Source: Knoxdaviesia capensis (Eukaryota; Ascomycota; Sordariomycetes; Microascales; Gondwanamycetaceae). Taken from it: DNA of 64,000 nucleotides. Below are positions 27,892 to 41,773 of the stretch, piece after piece. Location: NCBI GenBank assembly GCA_001510575.1, contig LNGK01000005.1, positions 3,472,574 to 3,536,573 on the forward strand, read 5' to 3'. A model generated the notes under the pieces. It had not been told where the DNA came from. It made no database searches and saw only the letters and a program-made list of their open reading frames with translations. Within the stretch, counting starts at the first letter, position 1, and each line of letters begins with the position of its first letter. The position numbers and the translations under genes are program-made.

Positions 27892-28859
27892 AAAAATTAA
27901 TTTTTTATAAGCGTAATACTTATACTATTAATCTCTTATTAACCTTCTTTTAAAGCCTAACCGTCGTAATCGACTACCTTTCCTCTAGGTTCGAGTCCTA
28001 ATCGATACGTAATCGACCGATATCTTAACTTTCTTTTCTTTTAATTTAGAATTTACCTCTGCTAATAGCTTTACTACTTTCTACCGTAGTAAACTACGAA
28101 TTACCCTTCTTTTATAAAAACCCTTTCTATTTAACCTCCTTTTAGTAACGAAAGCATATTAAACGAATATCTTTTATTTTCCTTTTTTTAATTCTATCTT
28201 TACTAAACTAATAGCTAATTAACTATTATTACTCTAGTAAAATACCGAATTACCTTACCTTTACTAACGTTTTATACGCCTCCCGCGTACCTTTCCTATA
28301 CCTCCTAAGCTATCGGATACTACTAATAGGTTCGAGTCCTATTACTAAATATTTAATAGCTAATCCCTCTATTTCTATTTATTTCTACGACTTTTCCTTT
28401 ATTTTTACGATATTACTATTTATTTCTACGACTTTACTTATTTATTTCTACGACTTTTTCTAATTATTTCTAAGACTCCTACTATTCCGATAACTAACGT
28501 CTTAATATTTCTACTATTTTTAATTATTTCCTACTACCTCCGTTTACGGACTTCCTTTATTACCTACTCTCTTATTCTATTTAATTCTAATTACTAATCC
28601 GCCTCTTATTCTAAGACTAACCCGCTTTTATACCCCCTTTATACCCTATTTATATACTAATAGTCTTATTTCTTATTTTACTAACCCTATTTCTTTTTTA
28701 ATAGTTATCCTTTCTACCGCTCTTTCCCTTTATTATTAACCCTATAAATCTAAACTATCTAACTATTTATAACTATTATACCCTAGTTTTCCCTATTTAT
28801 TCCCTTTCGCTCCTACTTACTATCGGTTTATATCCCTAACCCCTTATTCCCTAGCGAGC
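27892..28859 (+). other. G4 leader
   Basis: Palindrome 27,887-27,910 spans the LTR edge. T-arm-like motifs at 27,987-27,999 and 28,328-28,340; the second sits in a possible 6-bp stem AATAGG/CCTATT closing the TTCGAGT loop. Confidence 0.75.
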
Positions 28860-31060
28860 CTAGACCGTTAATATCCGCTTTTACGCCGAATATTAGATAA
28901 AGAATAACGTATTCTACGTAAAAGAGATAAAAGTATTACCTATAACCTTAAAGCCTTAAGTAAGGTAAGCGTTATAACTAACCTATAAACTAGTAAGTTA
29001 CTAGTTAAGGAGCTATAACCCCCTATAGAAGTAACCCCTATTACGTATAATTATCGGATAATAATAAGATAAGGGAAAGGAAAGGCTATAGATAACGGGA
29101 TAAATATTCTACTAGTATAGCTAGTAAGTAGTCTACCGCCTTAATATACCGAGTCTATTATAATCGAGGAATTAAAGTAAATAATAAAAGCGCTACTTAT
29201 AGACTATATAGAGTCTAACTTTAATAGATAAGCGAGAGAGAAAGAGCGTACCGATAATATAAATACTATTATTAATACGATAATAGAAAAGCTTTTAGAA
29301 AAGCTAATAGACGCTATAAGCCGTAGTAACTTATTAGCTATAGCTATAGCTACCTTATCCTCTTTTCCTACTTCCTCGCTATTATTAGCTAGTCTATAGA
29401 TAATAGGACTACTATTACCCGCTAACCTAGGTAGAAAGAGCCCCCTTTCTAGCGTAATTATAGCTAATAACCCGTTATTACTTATAACTAGTATCTAACT
29501 AACGAGAAACTAGCCCTCGGTACTATATATTATATTATAAATACCGAGAAATATAAGTAATACGGTTCTAGAAGGATAATAAGGTTATATATATAGATAA
29601 GGAGTATACGATAGCGGTATATTTCTAATATTTCCTATACTATTCTAGTAAATACTATTATAAATAATAACCCCTAAAGTAATATTTTAAGCGAAACTAT
29701 ATCTAGGACCTAATAGTAAACTATTTACTAATATTAGTATTAATAGCTTTATACTACTACTATAGCTTACTATTAAAGGACGATTCCTAAGCCCTCGTTT
29801 AGTAAATAGGAATTTAGCTATCGAAGGTAATCTAATAAAGTAAAATATACCTCTAATAAACGATAAGTACGCTATTAGGTAGTATTAATACCTCTAAGCG
29901 ATATTTCTAAAGCTAATACTCTTATTAGATATTAGTAATAAAGAAGATTATAAGAAAAACGGTAAAAAAGCTATTAGTTAGCTATAAAATAACTACTTAA
30001 GTAAGGTAGACTATATAGTTATAGTATAATTAGTACGTATTTAGACCTACTTATATAAATCTATAATTCTATATATATATTAGATATCTTAAATACTACT
30101 AGTAATTAGAAGCGAGTTTATACCCCTTTAGTATTTTATTTAACGGTATATTAATATACTATAGCCTATATTAGTAGAATCTATATTAATATTTATCTCT
30201 AGTCGTATATTAATATCTACCCTTTCGCGCGTATTTATAGCTCTCGCGTTTAATTATTAGAATAAGTCTAAATATAAAGCTATTAAACTTTTAGTTAAAA
30301 TAGTATAGAATTCTACTAATAACTTACTTAAAACGTATTATATTCGACGTATAGTAAAGGATATTCTACGTTATAATATTATAGACTTATAGTATAAGAT
30401 ATAATAAGATATAACCCTTAATTCTAGTATCTATACTATAGTTAATATTACTTACTACTTATTAAAAACTAGATAATTATATACTACTTAGTTAAATACT
30501 ACGCTAAAGACTAAGGAGGAAGGAGAAACGCTATAATTTAAAACCCGTAAAGAGGTACTTAATTATATTACGTAAGATAAAAATAGAGATAAATCCACGT
30601 ATTTCCGATATAGAAAGATAAGTTATTAGGTTCGCGAATATACGGAGCTATATACTAAGAATAACGATTAACGTTAAAAGGCGCGTTAGAATACGCGTTT
30701 CACGATAAACTAAGGCTAAACGATAGATAATCGTAGTTATTCCCGTAAGCCTCGTAACTATTCTTAAAATACCTCCTATAACCGTAACTATTTACGAAGA
30801 CTATCTTAAGACTAAAAGATATACTATTCCCTTATTCCTTACCCCTCTAGGAATAAAGATAAACTAATAACAGATAAAGGATAGCGGAATAATAGGAGAG
30901 GGGATAAGAAACCCGCTATTTATAGTATATACCCTATATAGAAAGAAGACTTATCTCCTAAAGGAACTCCCCTCTTAAAAGCTACGGGCTTAGACGTAGA
31001 TAATAACTATTTCGCTAACGTTACCTACTATTCTATACTATTTATAATCCCTTTAGTAGA
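28860..31060 (+). pseudogene. G4 gag (RIP-inactivated)
   Basis: The best-reading copy of the N-terminal region. Frame pieces beginning near 28,870 are rich in Lys/Arg/Leu, followed near 29,290 by a probable helical segment EKLLEKLIDAISRSNLLAIA. The CCHC knuckle is at 30,600-30,641 with all four ligands changed to Tyr. Internal TAA/TAG codons sit where Gln or Trp would be expected. The function, capsid and nucleocapsid, is inferred from position and knuckle, not from overall similarity. Confidence 0.78.
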
Positions 31061-31064
31061 AGAA

Positions 31065-34000
31065 TTAACGTTAATTAGTAAGATAGTAATAAAATAGCTA
31101 TAACGTAAAGGATACCGTAAACGATACCGCCTCTATACTAGTTTACTAACGAATAACTAATAAACGCCGCTTATAGTATTTATCGATACTAGAATAGCTA
31201 GCGTATTTATCTCTAAATTATACGCCCGTTATTATTTAACGCTATACCGATCTACTAACCCTTTACGCTTTAGTAGCCTAAGCGGTAATAATAGCTTCGC
31301 TATTATTAACGATATTATTATTTCCTTTTAATTAACGACTATTAACGGATTATCTAAGGTTATTTCTATAGTAGCCGGTATTATTACCGATAGTACCTAT
31401 CCTACTAACCTAACTATCGGCTAAAGCGGAGCTACGAAGCTCAGTTATACTAACGCTAATAATACGATAAAGCTTATACTCCTACGCGATTCCCCTATTA
31501 TTCTATATTTCTACCCTCCCTAGAGATAAGATAATATCGCTATTACTTATACTACCTCTACTACCGATTCTAGTCTAATAAATATTACCTCTTCCTATAA
31601 TAATCCTACCTCTTTATATAATAAGAACCTCCCTTTACCTCTATTAATATATATTTACGGTATTTTACCCGCGGATCCCGATACCTATACCCTCTCCTAT
31701 ATTACCTCTAAATCGTTTCCCTTTATTACTTACCTTACTAAGTAATAGTATAATAATACTCCTTTACCTTAATAAACGTTTCTTAGAATAGTAAATACTA
31801 ATTAAGTAACTATCGAATTTAACGAAGAGCTATTACCTAAATATAAGAAGTAACTATTACTTACGAAAGAACGTATAAAGCGCGACGCTATTCGCGGTAC
31901 CCGTATTATTATAGAAAACTAATAAAAGAAAGTAAATACCGAAGCCTTAATAATTATACGAAAGGCCTTCGATAATAATACCTTTATCTTTATTCTATAG
32001 TATTTCGATACTAGACTAGACGTAAAGGCCCGTACTTAGTATAATATTAAGACTATTAATACTAAACCTAAATCTCTCCCCCTACGCCGCTATAGCCCCT
32101 ACTAACGTGAAATTATAAAGGAATTTACTAATAAACTACTTTTACTTAGTATTATTCGATACGTTATTAACTCCTTATAGTCTATACCTATACTATTACT
32201 ACCTAAGAAGCCCCTCCCTAGTAATAACTAACTTAGATACCGTTTCGTAATCGACTACCGTATATTAAACGAAGTTACGTAAAAAGTAGCTTATCTACTA
32301 CCGAATATCGAGGATTCCCTATAATAAGCCGCTAGATACCGATTCTATACCTTTCTTAACCTAGAAGATAGCTTCTAGTAGATAGTTATAGACCCTAAGG
32401 TAGTACTAAAGATAGCGTTTTCTACGTTATTTAGATAATATAAATAGCTTTATATACTATTTAGCTTTATAAATATACCTATAACCTTCTAGCGTTTTAT
32501 AAATAAAGTCCTTAAGCTAATACGCGCCTTTACTATAGGCCTTTTAAACGATATTTATATTTAAGGTAAGATAATAATAGAATTAACTAATAGAATAATC
32601 GCTATTCTACGTTAATTAAGCCGCTATCGACTATTATTAAACCTTAAGAAGTATAAATAGTTTATTAAAGAAGGTAAGTTCCTAAGAATAATTATCTCTA
32701 TTTACGGTATTCGTCCCGATCCTAAGAAGGTAACTACTATTTACGAGAGACTAACGCTTATTACTACTACTAAGATCCGTAGCTTTTTAAATACCGCTAG
32801 CTATTTACGCCGCTTTATCCCTTACTTTATATATAAAGCGTATCTACTTTATAAGTATACCGGAGTAGATAAGCCTAAAGGCGTATAAGTATAGCTAGAT
32901 AACGAGTTATTATAAGCCTAGCGCGATATTCGCGATACTATAGCCTCCCTCCTAAAACTACGTAATTACGATTATATACTCCTATCGGTACTTAAGACTA
33001 ACGCTTTTAATTATATTATCGGTATTACGTTATTCTAACTATAATAGGATTCTAATAATAAACGTAGCGTTTTATACCTAGTTACGTACTTTAACGCTAT
33101 TTTATTAAAGACTTAATAGCGATATAGTACTTAAGAGAGAGAAATACTTACTATTATTATATTATTATAGTATTAGAGGAGCTAGCTAGAGGCTACTAAG
33201 ATTACTATTATTACTAACTACGAAACCCTATACCTTTTTACTACTAAGTAAGAATAACCCGCTAGAATATTACGATTTCTCAATATAATCGTATACTATA
33301 ACGTACGTATCTACTACTAATCTAGAAAGGCTAATATTTTAGCTAATTAGTTATTATAGCCGCGTATAGATATAGCGCTCGTAACGAATAAGGAGGAAGG
33401 GTATAAAACGAACGATAATAATACGTTAACTAACGTCTTTCCCGCTATTAATAACGAGACCCCTAGACTACTAAACTAACGATTTAAGATACGTCTACTA
33501 GCGCGATTACTACTAAACGATAACGACGCTAAATAGCCTCTAAATAATACTATAAATACTAAATAACTTATAAACGATACGCTAATCGCCCCTAATATTA
33601 AGAAGTTAGACGACCTTAGATAATATAACGTTTAGGATATTATTAACTACCTAGAAAATAGCTATCTACTCCCCTATTATATCCCTTTAACCTTTATTTA
33701 GGACTATTTCGCTATCTTTTATAGCGAAGTATATACCGTTATTAACTATATCTTAATAAAGATACTAATATACGAGGCCTCCGTTTTAAAAGCTATTAAG
33801 GTCTATAAGCTAGAAGGCTATACGCGCGTTAATACCCTATATACGCTATTAGCTAAACGAGTATAGTATCCTAACTTAATTTTAGCTACGAATAAGGCTA
33901 TTCGATAGTATATAGAATATTAATTACTATAAAAGCCCCCTAAAGTAACGGAATCGCTATAACCGATATTAACTATATAACTATTAGTACGCTAGGGAAT

Positions 34001-34928
34001 AGACTTTACTAGCTATTTTATTATTAATAGTAAACGGATATAGCTATTAACGGTAGTCGAATACGCTACTAGCTACGTTATAGTAGCTATAAACCCCCGT
34101 AATAGTACTTTAGCTACTATAAAGTTACTAGTAATACGTATTTACGTAGTATTTAGACCGCTAATCGAGATTATTACTAATAATAGTACCCCCTTTAACT
34201 CTAATAAATTTAAGACCCTCCTCGCTAACTATAACCCCCCTATATAATAATATCGTATAATAATATACTATCTACGGACGAATAGCTAAGTTAAGCGCTT
34301 TAACGGGTAAATTAAGTATATCGCTAGCTATTTAGCCGGCGCTAATACCGAAAACCGAAAAGATATTAATTAGCTAATAGTTATTCCTAAAGCTATACGT
34401 ATCTACCTAAATAAACCGTAAATAAGTAGCTTTTCCCTATATTACCTACTTTTCGGTACTAAGCCCTACGATAGCGCTACTTATATTACTACGCCGTATA
34501 AACGGGAGCCTACTATAAACGAAGTTATCGCCTCCTAGTAAGATTTAGCTTACGAAAGATAGTTATTTAAGGCCGTTCGCTTATTATTAAACTCTATAAA
34601 GGTATACTAAATATATATCTATACTATATTATAAAACGATAAGGCTACGTATCGTATTTTTAGTAAAGGCGACTAGACGTTACGATATTAACCGTAAAAA
34701 TATAAATATAAGCTATTCTACGATAGACTATAGCTTATTATTAACGTTTATTAAGGTAATACCTATACTCTAGAGTTACTAGGCGGTTATTAGCTTAATA
34801 AACGCTATAATAGGTTTAACCTATTCCTAGCGTACGTTAAGGATAGCTAGCTTATTCGTAGCCTTTAGTATACTAGTTATCGCTTACTCGAGTTAGATCG
34901 TAAGCGTCTATCGTCTATTAGTAGATAG
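31065..34928 (+). pseudogene. G4 pol: protease, RT, RNase H, integrase, uninterrupted
   Basis: Protease DTRIAS at 31,186 (Asp kept, Gly lost). RT about 32,090-32,900, RNase H about 32,940-33,170, integrase about 33,280-34,928. The Glu box near 34,280 reads VKRFNG. The stop codon is at 34,926-34,928. The order PR-RT-RH-INT is what assigns the family to Ty3/gypsy. Confidence 0.88.
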
Positions 34929-35669
34929 TTACTTTACTTTATATTATTTCTTTCTTTTTTTATTTTTTATTTATTATTTTACTTTTCTATTATAATATTC
35001 GTTTTATAGTTATCCCCTATTTATATCCTAATTCTATCTATATCCTAATTTCCTTTATTCTATTTTTATTTTAGTTATCCCTTACTATTAAGCTATATTA
35101 TTTTCCTTTTTTAGAATTTTTCTTTTATTATTCTTTTTTTATTTTACTACTATTACCGCTAATATTCCGCCTTTTATATACTTTTTCTAATTTTTTCCCG
35201 CGTATTTCCTTACTTTTAACCTATTTTACTATATTAATAATTAATAGAACGCTCTAGACTTACCGCTACGCCTATATACTATTTTTTTCTTTTTTCCCTT
35301 TTTTATTCCTAATTCCTACGCTTTACGCTAGCTACCTATATTTACGTAGCTAACTATCGTACTTTCTTATATTTATATAACGAAAGGAGGGGAAGGAAGT
35401 ACTAATTATACTATCTAATACTAAATAGCATAATACCGCTATAGTATAATATTCTAAATACCGCGACTAACCTAAACGTCCTTTATCTAGCTATCCCTTC
35501 TATCCTCTAGGACCCGTTTTTCTTAGTAACTACCTAGTTTAATAGCTATTAGGACTATATTAGCTAATAGAAGGACTATTATAGTATAATAAACGCTATA
35601 ATAACCTTACCTTTTATAATAAAAAGCTAAATTCTTTCTTATTTATAATAAATAAAGAAACGAATAGTT
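34929..35669 (+). other. G4 spacer between pol and third frame
   Basis: About 740 bp, very T-rich on the element's sense strand, no coherent reading. It contains a 17-bp tandem pair TATTTATATCCTAATTC / TATCTATATCCTAATTT near 35,025. Confidence 0.7.
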
Positions 35670-36669
35670 ATATAACTAACGAAGAAGTATAAGAAGCTAG
35701 CGATCTCTAGCTATAAACGATTTAGAATTAAATAGTTCTTTATCTCTCTTATTACTACTATCTCTTTCCTATCTATCCTTCTTATTACTAATACTATTAA
35801 TAGCTATTCTACTTACTAAACCTACTATTTATATTATAAACGATAATAATATCTCTTAATAGCTTACTAATAATAATAATAATAACGCTAATAATACTCT
35901 ATTACTTACTATAGCCGCTATTCCCCTTACCGCTACTCCTACTATAAACGTACTACGCGTTACCGCTATAGTTAGAGCTATCGAGCCGATTCTATATACC
36001 CGATACGTACTAAGACGTATTAAATACCTAGGTATTCTCTATTATCGATACGTTATTAATAACGTTATATAAAATACTTATACCGAATACTATAACTATT
36101 AAGCTAATTACTAGGTACCTAGTAATATATTAGCTAAAATAGATACCTTTATAAATACTAACGAGAATTAGATTAATACGCTAAGTACGTAAACCTAAGC
36201 GTTATAGGATATCGCCGTAGCTAAGTATCTACTCGTCTATAATAAAAGCGCTACGGCCGCTAATTAGAAGTTAAATAGCGAGGAATTTAATAACGCGAGC
36301 CGTTTTATTAATACTATAGCTATACTATATACCTTCGCGGGACTCCCCGTACCCGTTTAACTAACTATTATACGCCTACGGCGTACGGCTTTAGCGCTAG
36401 CCCTAACTACGGCACACCTATTACCTCTCTTTTTAGCTACCGAGGCTACCGAAATTAATATTATTAAGGGAGGACCCCCGCTAGTACCTACTCCGCTAGT
36501 AGTAGTACCCGCTATATTAGTCGTTATAATACTAATACTAGCTAGTAGAGCCGCCGTTATACCGGTAATACTAGTATTTACGTTAATAGCTATACTAATA
36601 GTAACTACCGCTATCGTAATAGTACCCCCTTTCCCTAACGCCCCGGTCCCCGCTACCTTTATAGCCTAA
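35670..36669 (+). pseudogene. G4 third reading frame (unknown protein, about 330 codons)
   Basis: Same strand as pol, after integrase. One frame stays coherent across all six copies. In order: a charged stretch (AINDLELDSSLSL); a segment now Leu-rich that was probably Ser-rich before TCA became TTA; an Asn run coded by AAT repeats; a Pro/Thr-rich part; a folded-looking middle (YRYVINN, NYQ-NYQVPSNILA); an Arg-rich RLRR; then a small-residue C-terminal tail with IIKGGPP and PPFPNA, ending TFIA-stop at 36,667-36,669. I do not recognise the family. Env-like or accessory are possibilities, with no motif to choose between them. Confidence 0.6.
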
Positions 36670-37148
36670 TTCCCTAGCGTAGCGCCCGCCTATATTAACT
36701 AATAATAGGTAAATAAGTTACGTAATCGCTACCTATATAGTATAATATAGGCCGTTACTATCTAATTAGGCGTCGTAGTATTCTTAATCCCTCCTAATAT
36801 TATCTAATACTAAGGTATTTATATCGTTAGATAAATAAAACGGTACCTATAGCTACCTAAAACGCTATAAATAGGAAGTTCCCTTTTATTATATTAGATA
36901 CCTATTTTCCTATTAGTTACTATTATTATTCCTATCTAACTACTATTTAAACTCGTTTTATATTATATTTCTTTCTATACGCTTAGAAAAGTCGAAAAGG
37001 ATAAAAAAAAAGAGGACCCCTAGAAAAATATAAAAATAATTAAAAATCGCTCGTAGTATAAGTATAAAATTATATAAAGGGAAGTCCTTTTAATATCCTT
37101 TACCTATTAAAAGTAGATCGTAGACGATCTAGTTAAGAAAGGGGATCT
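36670..37148 (+). other. G4 3' untranslated region
   Basis: Polypurine tract AAGAAAGGGG near 37,135-37,144; an A-run near 37,001 differs by one or two bases from the sisters. Confidence 0.7.
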
Positions 37149-37431
37149 TATAGATCCCTAATAGGTTAGAGTATATTATAATTACGTATAAACGTATATT
37201 AATATACGTAGATACTACCTAGTAGTAAGTATTTAGGTATATATCTATATATATATAAATACCTTAAAAAGCTAGTAAAAGACCTATAAAAGGTAGATAT
37301 CTACCGCGCTTTTATAGGAAATATCTTAAGATAGAAAAAATTTAAGCTTCCCTTTATATATATTTCTCTATACGTGCCTTATAATTATAACTTATTTATT
37401 AGTCCTTTAGACTATATATCTAGGAATCACA
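37149..37431 (+). repeat. G4 3' LTR
   Basis: 283 bp, inner end TATAGATCCC, outer end AATCACA unmutated. Confidence 0.95.
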
Positions 37432-38599
37432 GGGGCTTCTTAGGTAGTAATAGTATAGGTATAGACTATAAGGAGTTAATAGCGTATCGAATAATACTAA
37501 GTAAAAGTAGTTTATTAGTAAATTCCTTTATAATTTTACGTTAGTAGGGGCTATAGCGGCGTAGGGGGAGAGATCTAGGTTTAGTATTAGCGATCTCGAT
37601 ATTATACTAAGTACGGGCTTTTACGTCCGGTCTAGTATCGAAATACCGTAGAATAAAGATAAAGGTATTATTATCGAAGGCCTTTCGTATAATTATTAGG
37701 GCTTTAGTATTTACTTTCTTCTATTAGTTTTCTATAATAATATAGGTACCGCGAATAGCGTCGCGTTTTATACGTTCTTTCGTAAGTAATAGTTATTTCT
37801 TATATTTAGGTAATAGCTCTTCGTTAAATTCGATAGTTACTTAATTAGTATTTACCGTTCTAAGAAACGTTTATTAGGGTAAAGGAGTACTATTATACTA
37901 TTACTTAATAAGGTACGTAATAAAGGGAAACGATTTAGAAGTAATATAAGAGAGGGTATAAGTATAGGGATCCGTAAGTAAAATACTATAAATATATATC
38001 GATAGAGGTAAAGGGAGGTTCTTATTATAAAAAGAAGTAGGATTATCGTAAAAAGAGGTAATATTATCGTAGGAAAAAGTAATATTTATTAGACTAGAAT
38101 CGGTAATAGAGGTAGTATAGGTAATAGCGATATTATCTCGTCTCTAAGGAGGGTAGAAATATAGAATAACGGGGGAATCGCGTAGGAATATAAGCTTTAT
38201 TATATTATTAGCGTTAGTATAACCGAGCTTCGTAGCTCTACTTCGGCTAATAGTTAGGTTAATAGGGTAAGTACTATCGGTAATAATACTAGCTACTATA
38301 GAAATAACCTTAGATAATCCGTTAATAGTTATTAATTAAAAGGAAATAACGATATTATTAATAATAGTAAAGCTACTATTACCGCTTAAGTTACTAAGGC
38401 GTAGAGGGTTAATAGATCGGTATAGTACTAAATAGTAACGGGCGTACGATTTAGAAACGAATACGCTAGCTATTCTAGTATTAATAAATACTATAAGCGG
38501 CGTTTATTAATTATTCGTTAGTAAACCGGTATAGAGGCGGTATCGTTTATAGTATCCTTCGCGTCGTAGCTATTTTATTAGTATCTTACTAATTAACGT
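37432..38599 (-). pseudogene. G1 pol, first part: protease and RT start
   Basis: Read right to left. The protease motif near 38,467-38,492 reads I-NTR-IAS, so both the catalytic Asp and the Gly of DTG are lost. The segment continues to the KKP-LL-N motif at the start of RT, where G4 interrupts it. Confidence 0.8.
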
Positions 38600-40830
38600 T
38601 AATTCCTCTACTAAAGGGATTATAAATAGTATAGAATAGTAAGTAACGTTAGCGAAATAGTTATTATCTACGTCTAAGCCTATAGCTTCTAAGAGGGGAG
38701 ATCCTTCGGGAGATAAGTCTTCTTTTTATATAAGATATATACTATAAATAACGGGTTTCTTATCCCTTCTCTTATTATTCCGCTATCCTTTATTTATTAT
38801 TAGTCTATCTTTATTCCTAGAGGGGTAGGGAGTAGGGGAACGGTATATCTTTCGGTCCTAAGATAGTCTTCGTAAATAGTTATAGTCGTAAGAGGTATTT
38901 CGAGAATAGTTATAAGGCTCGCGGGAATAACTACGATTATCTATTATTTAACTTCGGTTTATTATAAAACGCGTATTCTAATACGCCTTTTAACGTCGAT
39001 CGTTATTCTTAGTACGTAGCTCTATATATTCGCGAACCTAATAACCTATCTTTCCGTATCGGAAATACGTAGATTTATCTCTATCTTTATCTTACGTAAT
39101 ATAATTAAGTACCTCTTTACGGGTTCTAAATTATAGCGTTTCTCCTTCCTCCTTAGTCTTTAACGCGGTATTTAGCTAAGCGGCGTATAATTATCTAATC
39201 TTTAATAGGTAGTAGGTAATATTAACTATAGTATAGATACTAGAATCGGGGGTTATATCCTACCGTATCTTATACTATAAGTCTATAATATTATAACGTA
39301 GAATATCCTCTATTATATATCGAATATAATACGTTTCGAGTAAGTTATTAATAGAATTCTATATTATCTTAGCTAAAAATTCGATAGCTTTATATTTAGA
39401 CTTATTTTAATAATTAAACGCGAGAGCTATAAATACGCGTAAAGAGGTAGATATTAGTATATAACTAGAGATAAATATTAATATAGATTCTACTAGTATA
39501 AGCTATAGTATATTAGTATACCGTTAAATAAAATACTAAAGGGGTATAAATTCGCCTCTAATTACTAATAGCATTTAAGACGTTTAATACGTATATAGAA
39601 TTATAGATTTATATAAGTAAGTCTAAATATATACTAATTATACTATAACTATATAGTCTACCTTACTTAAGTAATCGCTTTATAGCTAACTAATAGCTTT
39701 TTTACTATTTTTCTTATAATCTTCTCTATCGCTAATATCCGATAGGAGTATTAGCTCTAGAAACGTCGCTTAGAGGTATTAATACTACCCGATAGCGTAT
39801 TTATCGTTTATTAGAGGTATATTTTATTTTATTAGACTACCTTCGATAGCTAAATTCCTATTTACTAAATAAGGGCTTAGGAATCGTCCTTTAATAGTAA
39901 GCTATAGTAATAGTATAAAGCTATTAATACTAATATTAATAAACGGTTTACTATTAGGTCTTAGATATAGTTTCGCTTAAAATATTACTTTAGGGGTTAT
40001 CGTTTATAAGGGTATTTACTAGAATAGTATAGGAAATATTAGAAATATACCGCTATCGTATACTCCTTATCTATATATATAACCTTATTATCCTTCTAGA
40101 ACTATACTACTTATACCTCTTAGTATTTATAATATAATATATAGTACCGAGGGCTAGTTTCTTATTAGTTAGACGCTAGTTATAGGTAATAATAGGTTAT
40201 TAGCTATAGTTACGCTAGAAAGGGGGCTTTTTCTACTTAGGTCGGTAGGTAATAGTAGTCTTATTATCTACGGACTAGCTAATAATAGTAAGGGAGTAGG
40301 AAAAGAGGATAAGGTAGCTATAGCTATAGCTAGTAAGTTACTATAGCTTATAGCGTCTATTAGCTTTTCTAGAAGCTTTTCTATTATCGTACTAATAACG
40401 GTATTTATATTATTAGTACGCTCTTTCTCTTTCGTTTATCTATTAAAGTTAGACTCTATACGGTCCGTAAGTAGCGCTTTTATTATTTACTTTAATTCCT
40501 CGATTATAATAGATTTAGTATATTAAAGTAGTAGACTACTTATTAGCTATACCGGTAGAATATTTATCCCGTTATCTACTACCTTTCCTTTCCCTTATCT
40601 TATTATTATCTAACGATTATACGTAATAAGGGTTACTTCCGTAGGGGGTTATAGCTCCTTAACTAGTAACTTACCGGTTTATAGGTTAGTTATAGCGCTT
40701 ACTTTACTTAAGGCTTTAAGGTTATAGGTAATACTTTTATCTCTTTTACGTAGAATACGTTATTCTTTATCTAATATTTAGCGTAAAAGCGGATATTAGC
40801 GGTCTAAGCTTATTAGGAAATAGGGGTTAG
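38600..40830 (-). pseudogene. G1 gag (RIP-inactivated)
   Basis: Uninterrupted although the element hosts two insertions elsewhere. The knuckle relic is at about 39,032-39,075 on the - strand with Tyr at the ligand positions. The stretch 38,805-38,825 has the normal orientation of the segment that is complemented in G5. Confidence 0.73.
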
Positions 40831-41773
40831 GGATATAAACCGATAGTAAGTAGGAGCGAAAGGGAATAAATAAGGAAAATTAAGGTATAATAGTCGTAAA
40901 TAGTTAGATAATCTAGATTTATAGGGTTAATAATAAGGGGAAAGAGTAGTAGAAAAGATAACTATTAGAAAAGAAATAGAGCTAGTAAAATAAGAAATAA
41001 AACTATTAGTATATAAACGGGGTATAAAAGGGGTATAAAAGCGGGTTAGTCTTAGAATAAGAGGCGGATTAGTAATTAGAATTAAATAGAATAAGAGAAT
41101 AGGTAATAAAGGAAATCTATAAATAGAGGTAATAGAAAATAATCGAAAATAATAGAAGTATTAAGACGTTAGTTATCGGAATAGTAGGAGTCTTAGAAAT
41201 AACTAGAAAAAGTCGTAGAAATAAATAAGTAAAGTTATAGAATAAATAGAAATATCGTAAAAATAAAGGAAAAGTCGTAGAAATAAGTAGAAATAGAGGG
41301 ATTAGCTATTAAATATTTAATAATAGGACTCGAACCTATTAATAGTATCCGATAGCTTAAGAGGTATAAGAAAGGCACGCGGGAGGCGTATAAAACGTTA
41401 GTAAAGGTAGGGTAACTCGGTATTTTACTAGAGTAATAGTAGTTAATTAGCTATTAGTTTAGTAAGGATAGAATTAAAAGAAGGAAAATAAAAGATATTT
41501 ATTTAACGTGCTTTCGTTATTAAAAAAAGGTTAAATAGAAAGGGTTTTTATAAAAGAAAGGTAATTCGTAGTTTACCGTAGCGGAAAGTAGTAAAGCTAT
41601 TAGCGGAGGTAAATTCTAAATTAAAAGAAAGGAAAGTCGGGATATTAGTCGATTATATATCGATTAGGACTCGAACCTAGAGGAAAGGTAGTTAATTACG
41701 ACTATTAGGCTTTAAAGGAAGGTTAATAAGAGATTAATAGTATAAGTATTACGCTTATAAAAAATTAATTTTT
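40831..41773 (-). other. G1 leader
   Basis: Palindrome 41,755-41,778; T-arm-like motifs (antisense on +) at 41,666-41,678 and 41,325-41,337. Confidence 0.75.

Larger units (their letters stand above)
27609..37431 (+). mobile_element. G4: uninterrupted gypsy element inserted in G1 reverse transcriptase
   Basis: 9,823 bp, LTRs 27,609-27,891 and 37,149-37,431. It retains the unmutated outer ends TGTGGATCC and AATCACA, so the element termini are TGT...ACA. Target duplication GGGG: ...CTAGGGAGGGG before, GGGGCTTCTTAGG after; the intact site GGGAGGGGCTTCTTAG is at about 17,334 in G3. Single ambiguous base at 27,721. This copy is the cleanest reference for the family layout. Confidence 0.95.

Noticed and set aside
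27987..28340. Functional tRNA genes in the leaders
   Set aside because: Only the T-arm/B-box core is clear; I could not build a full cloverleaf, so no tRNA is annotated.
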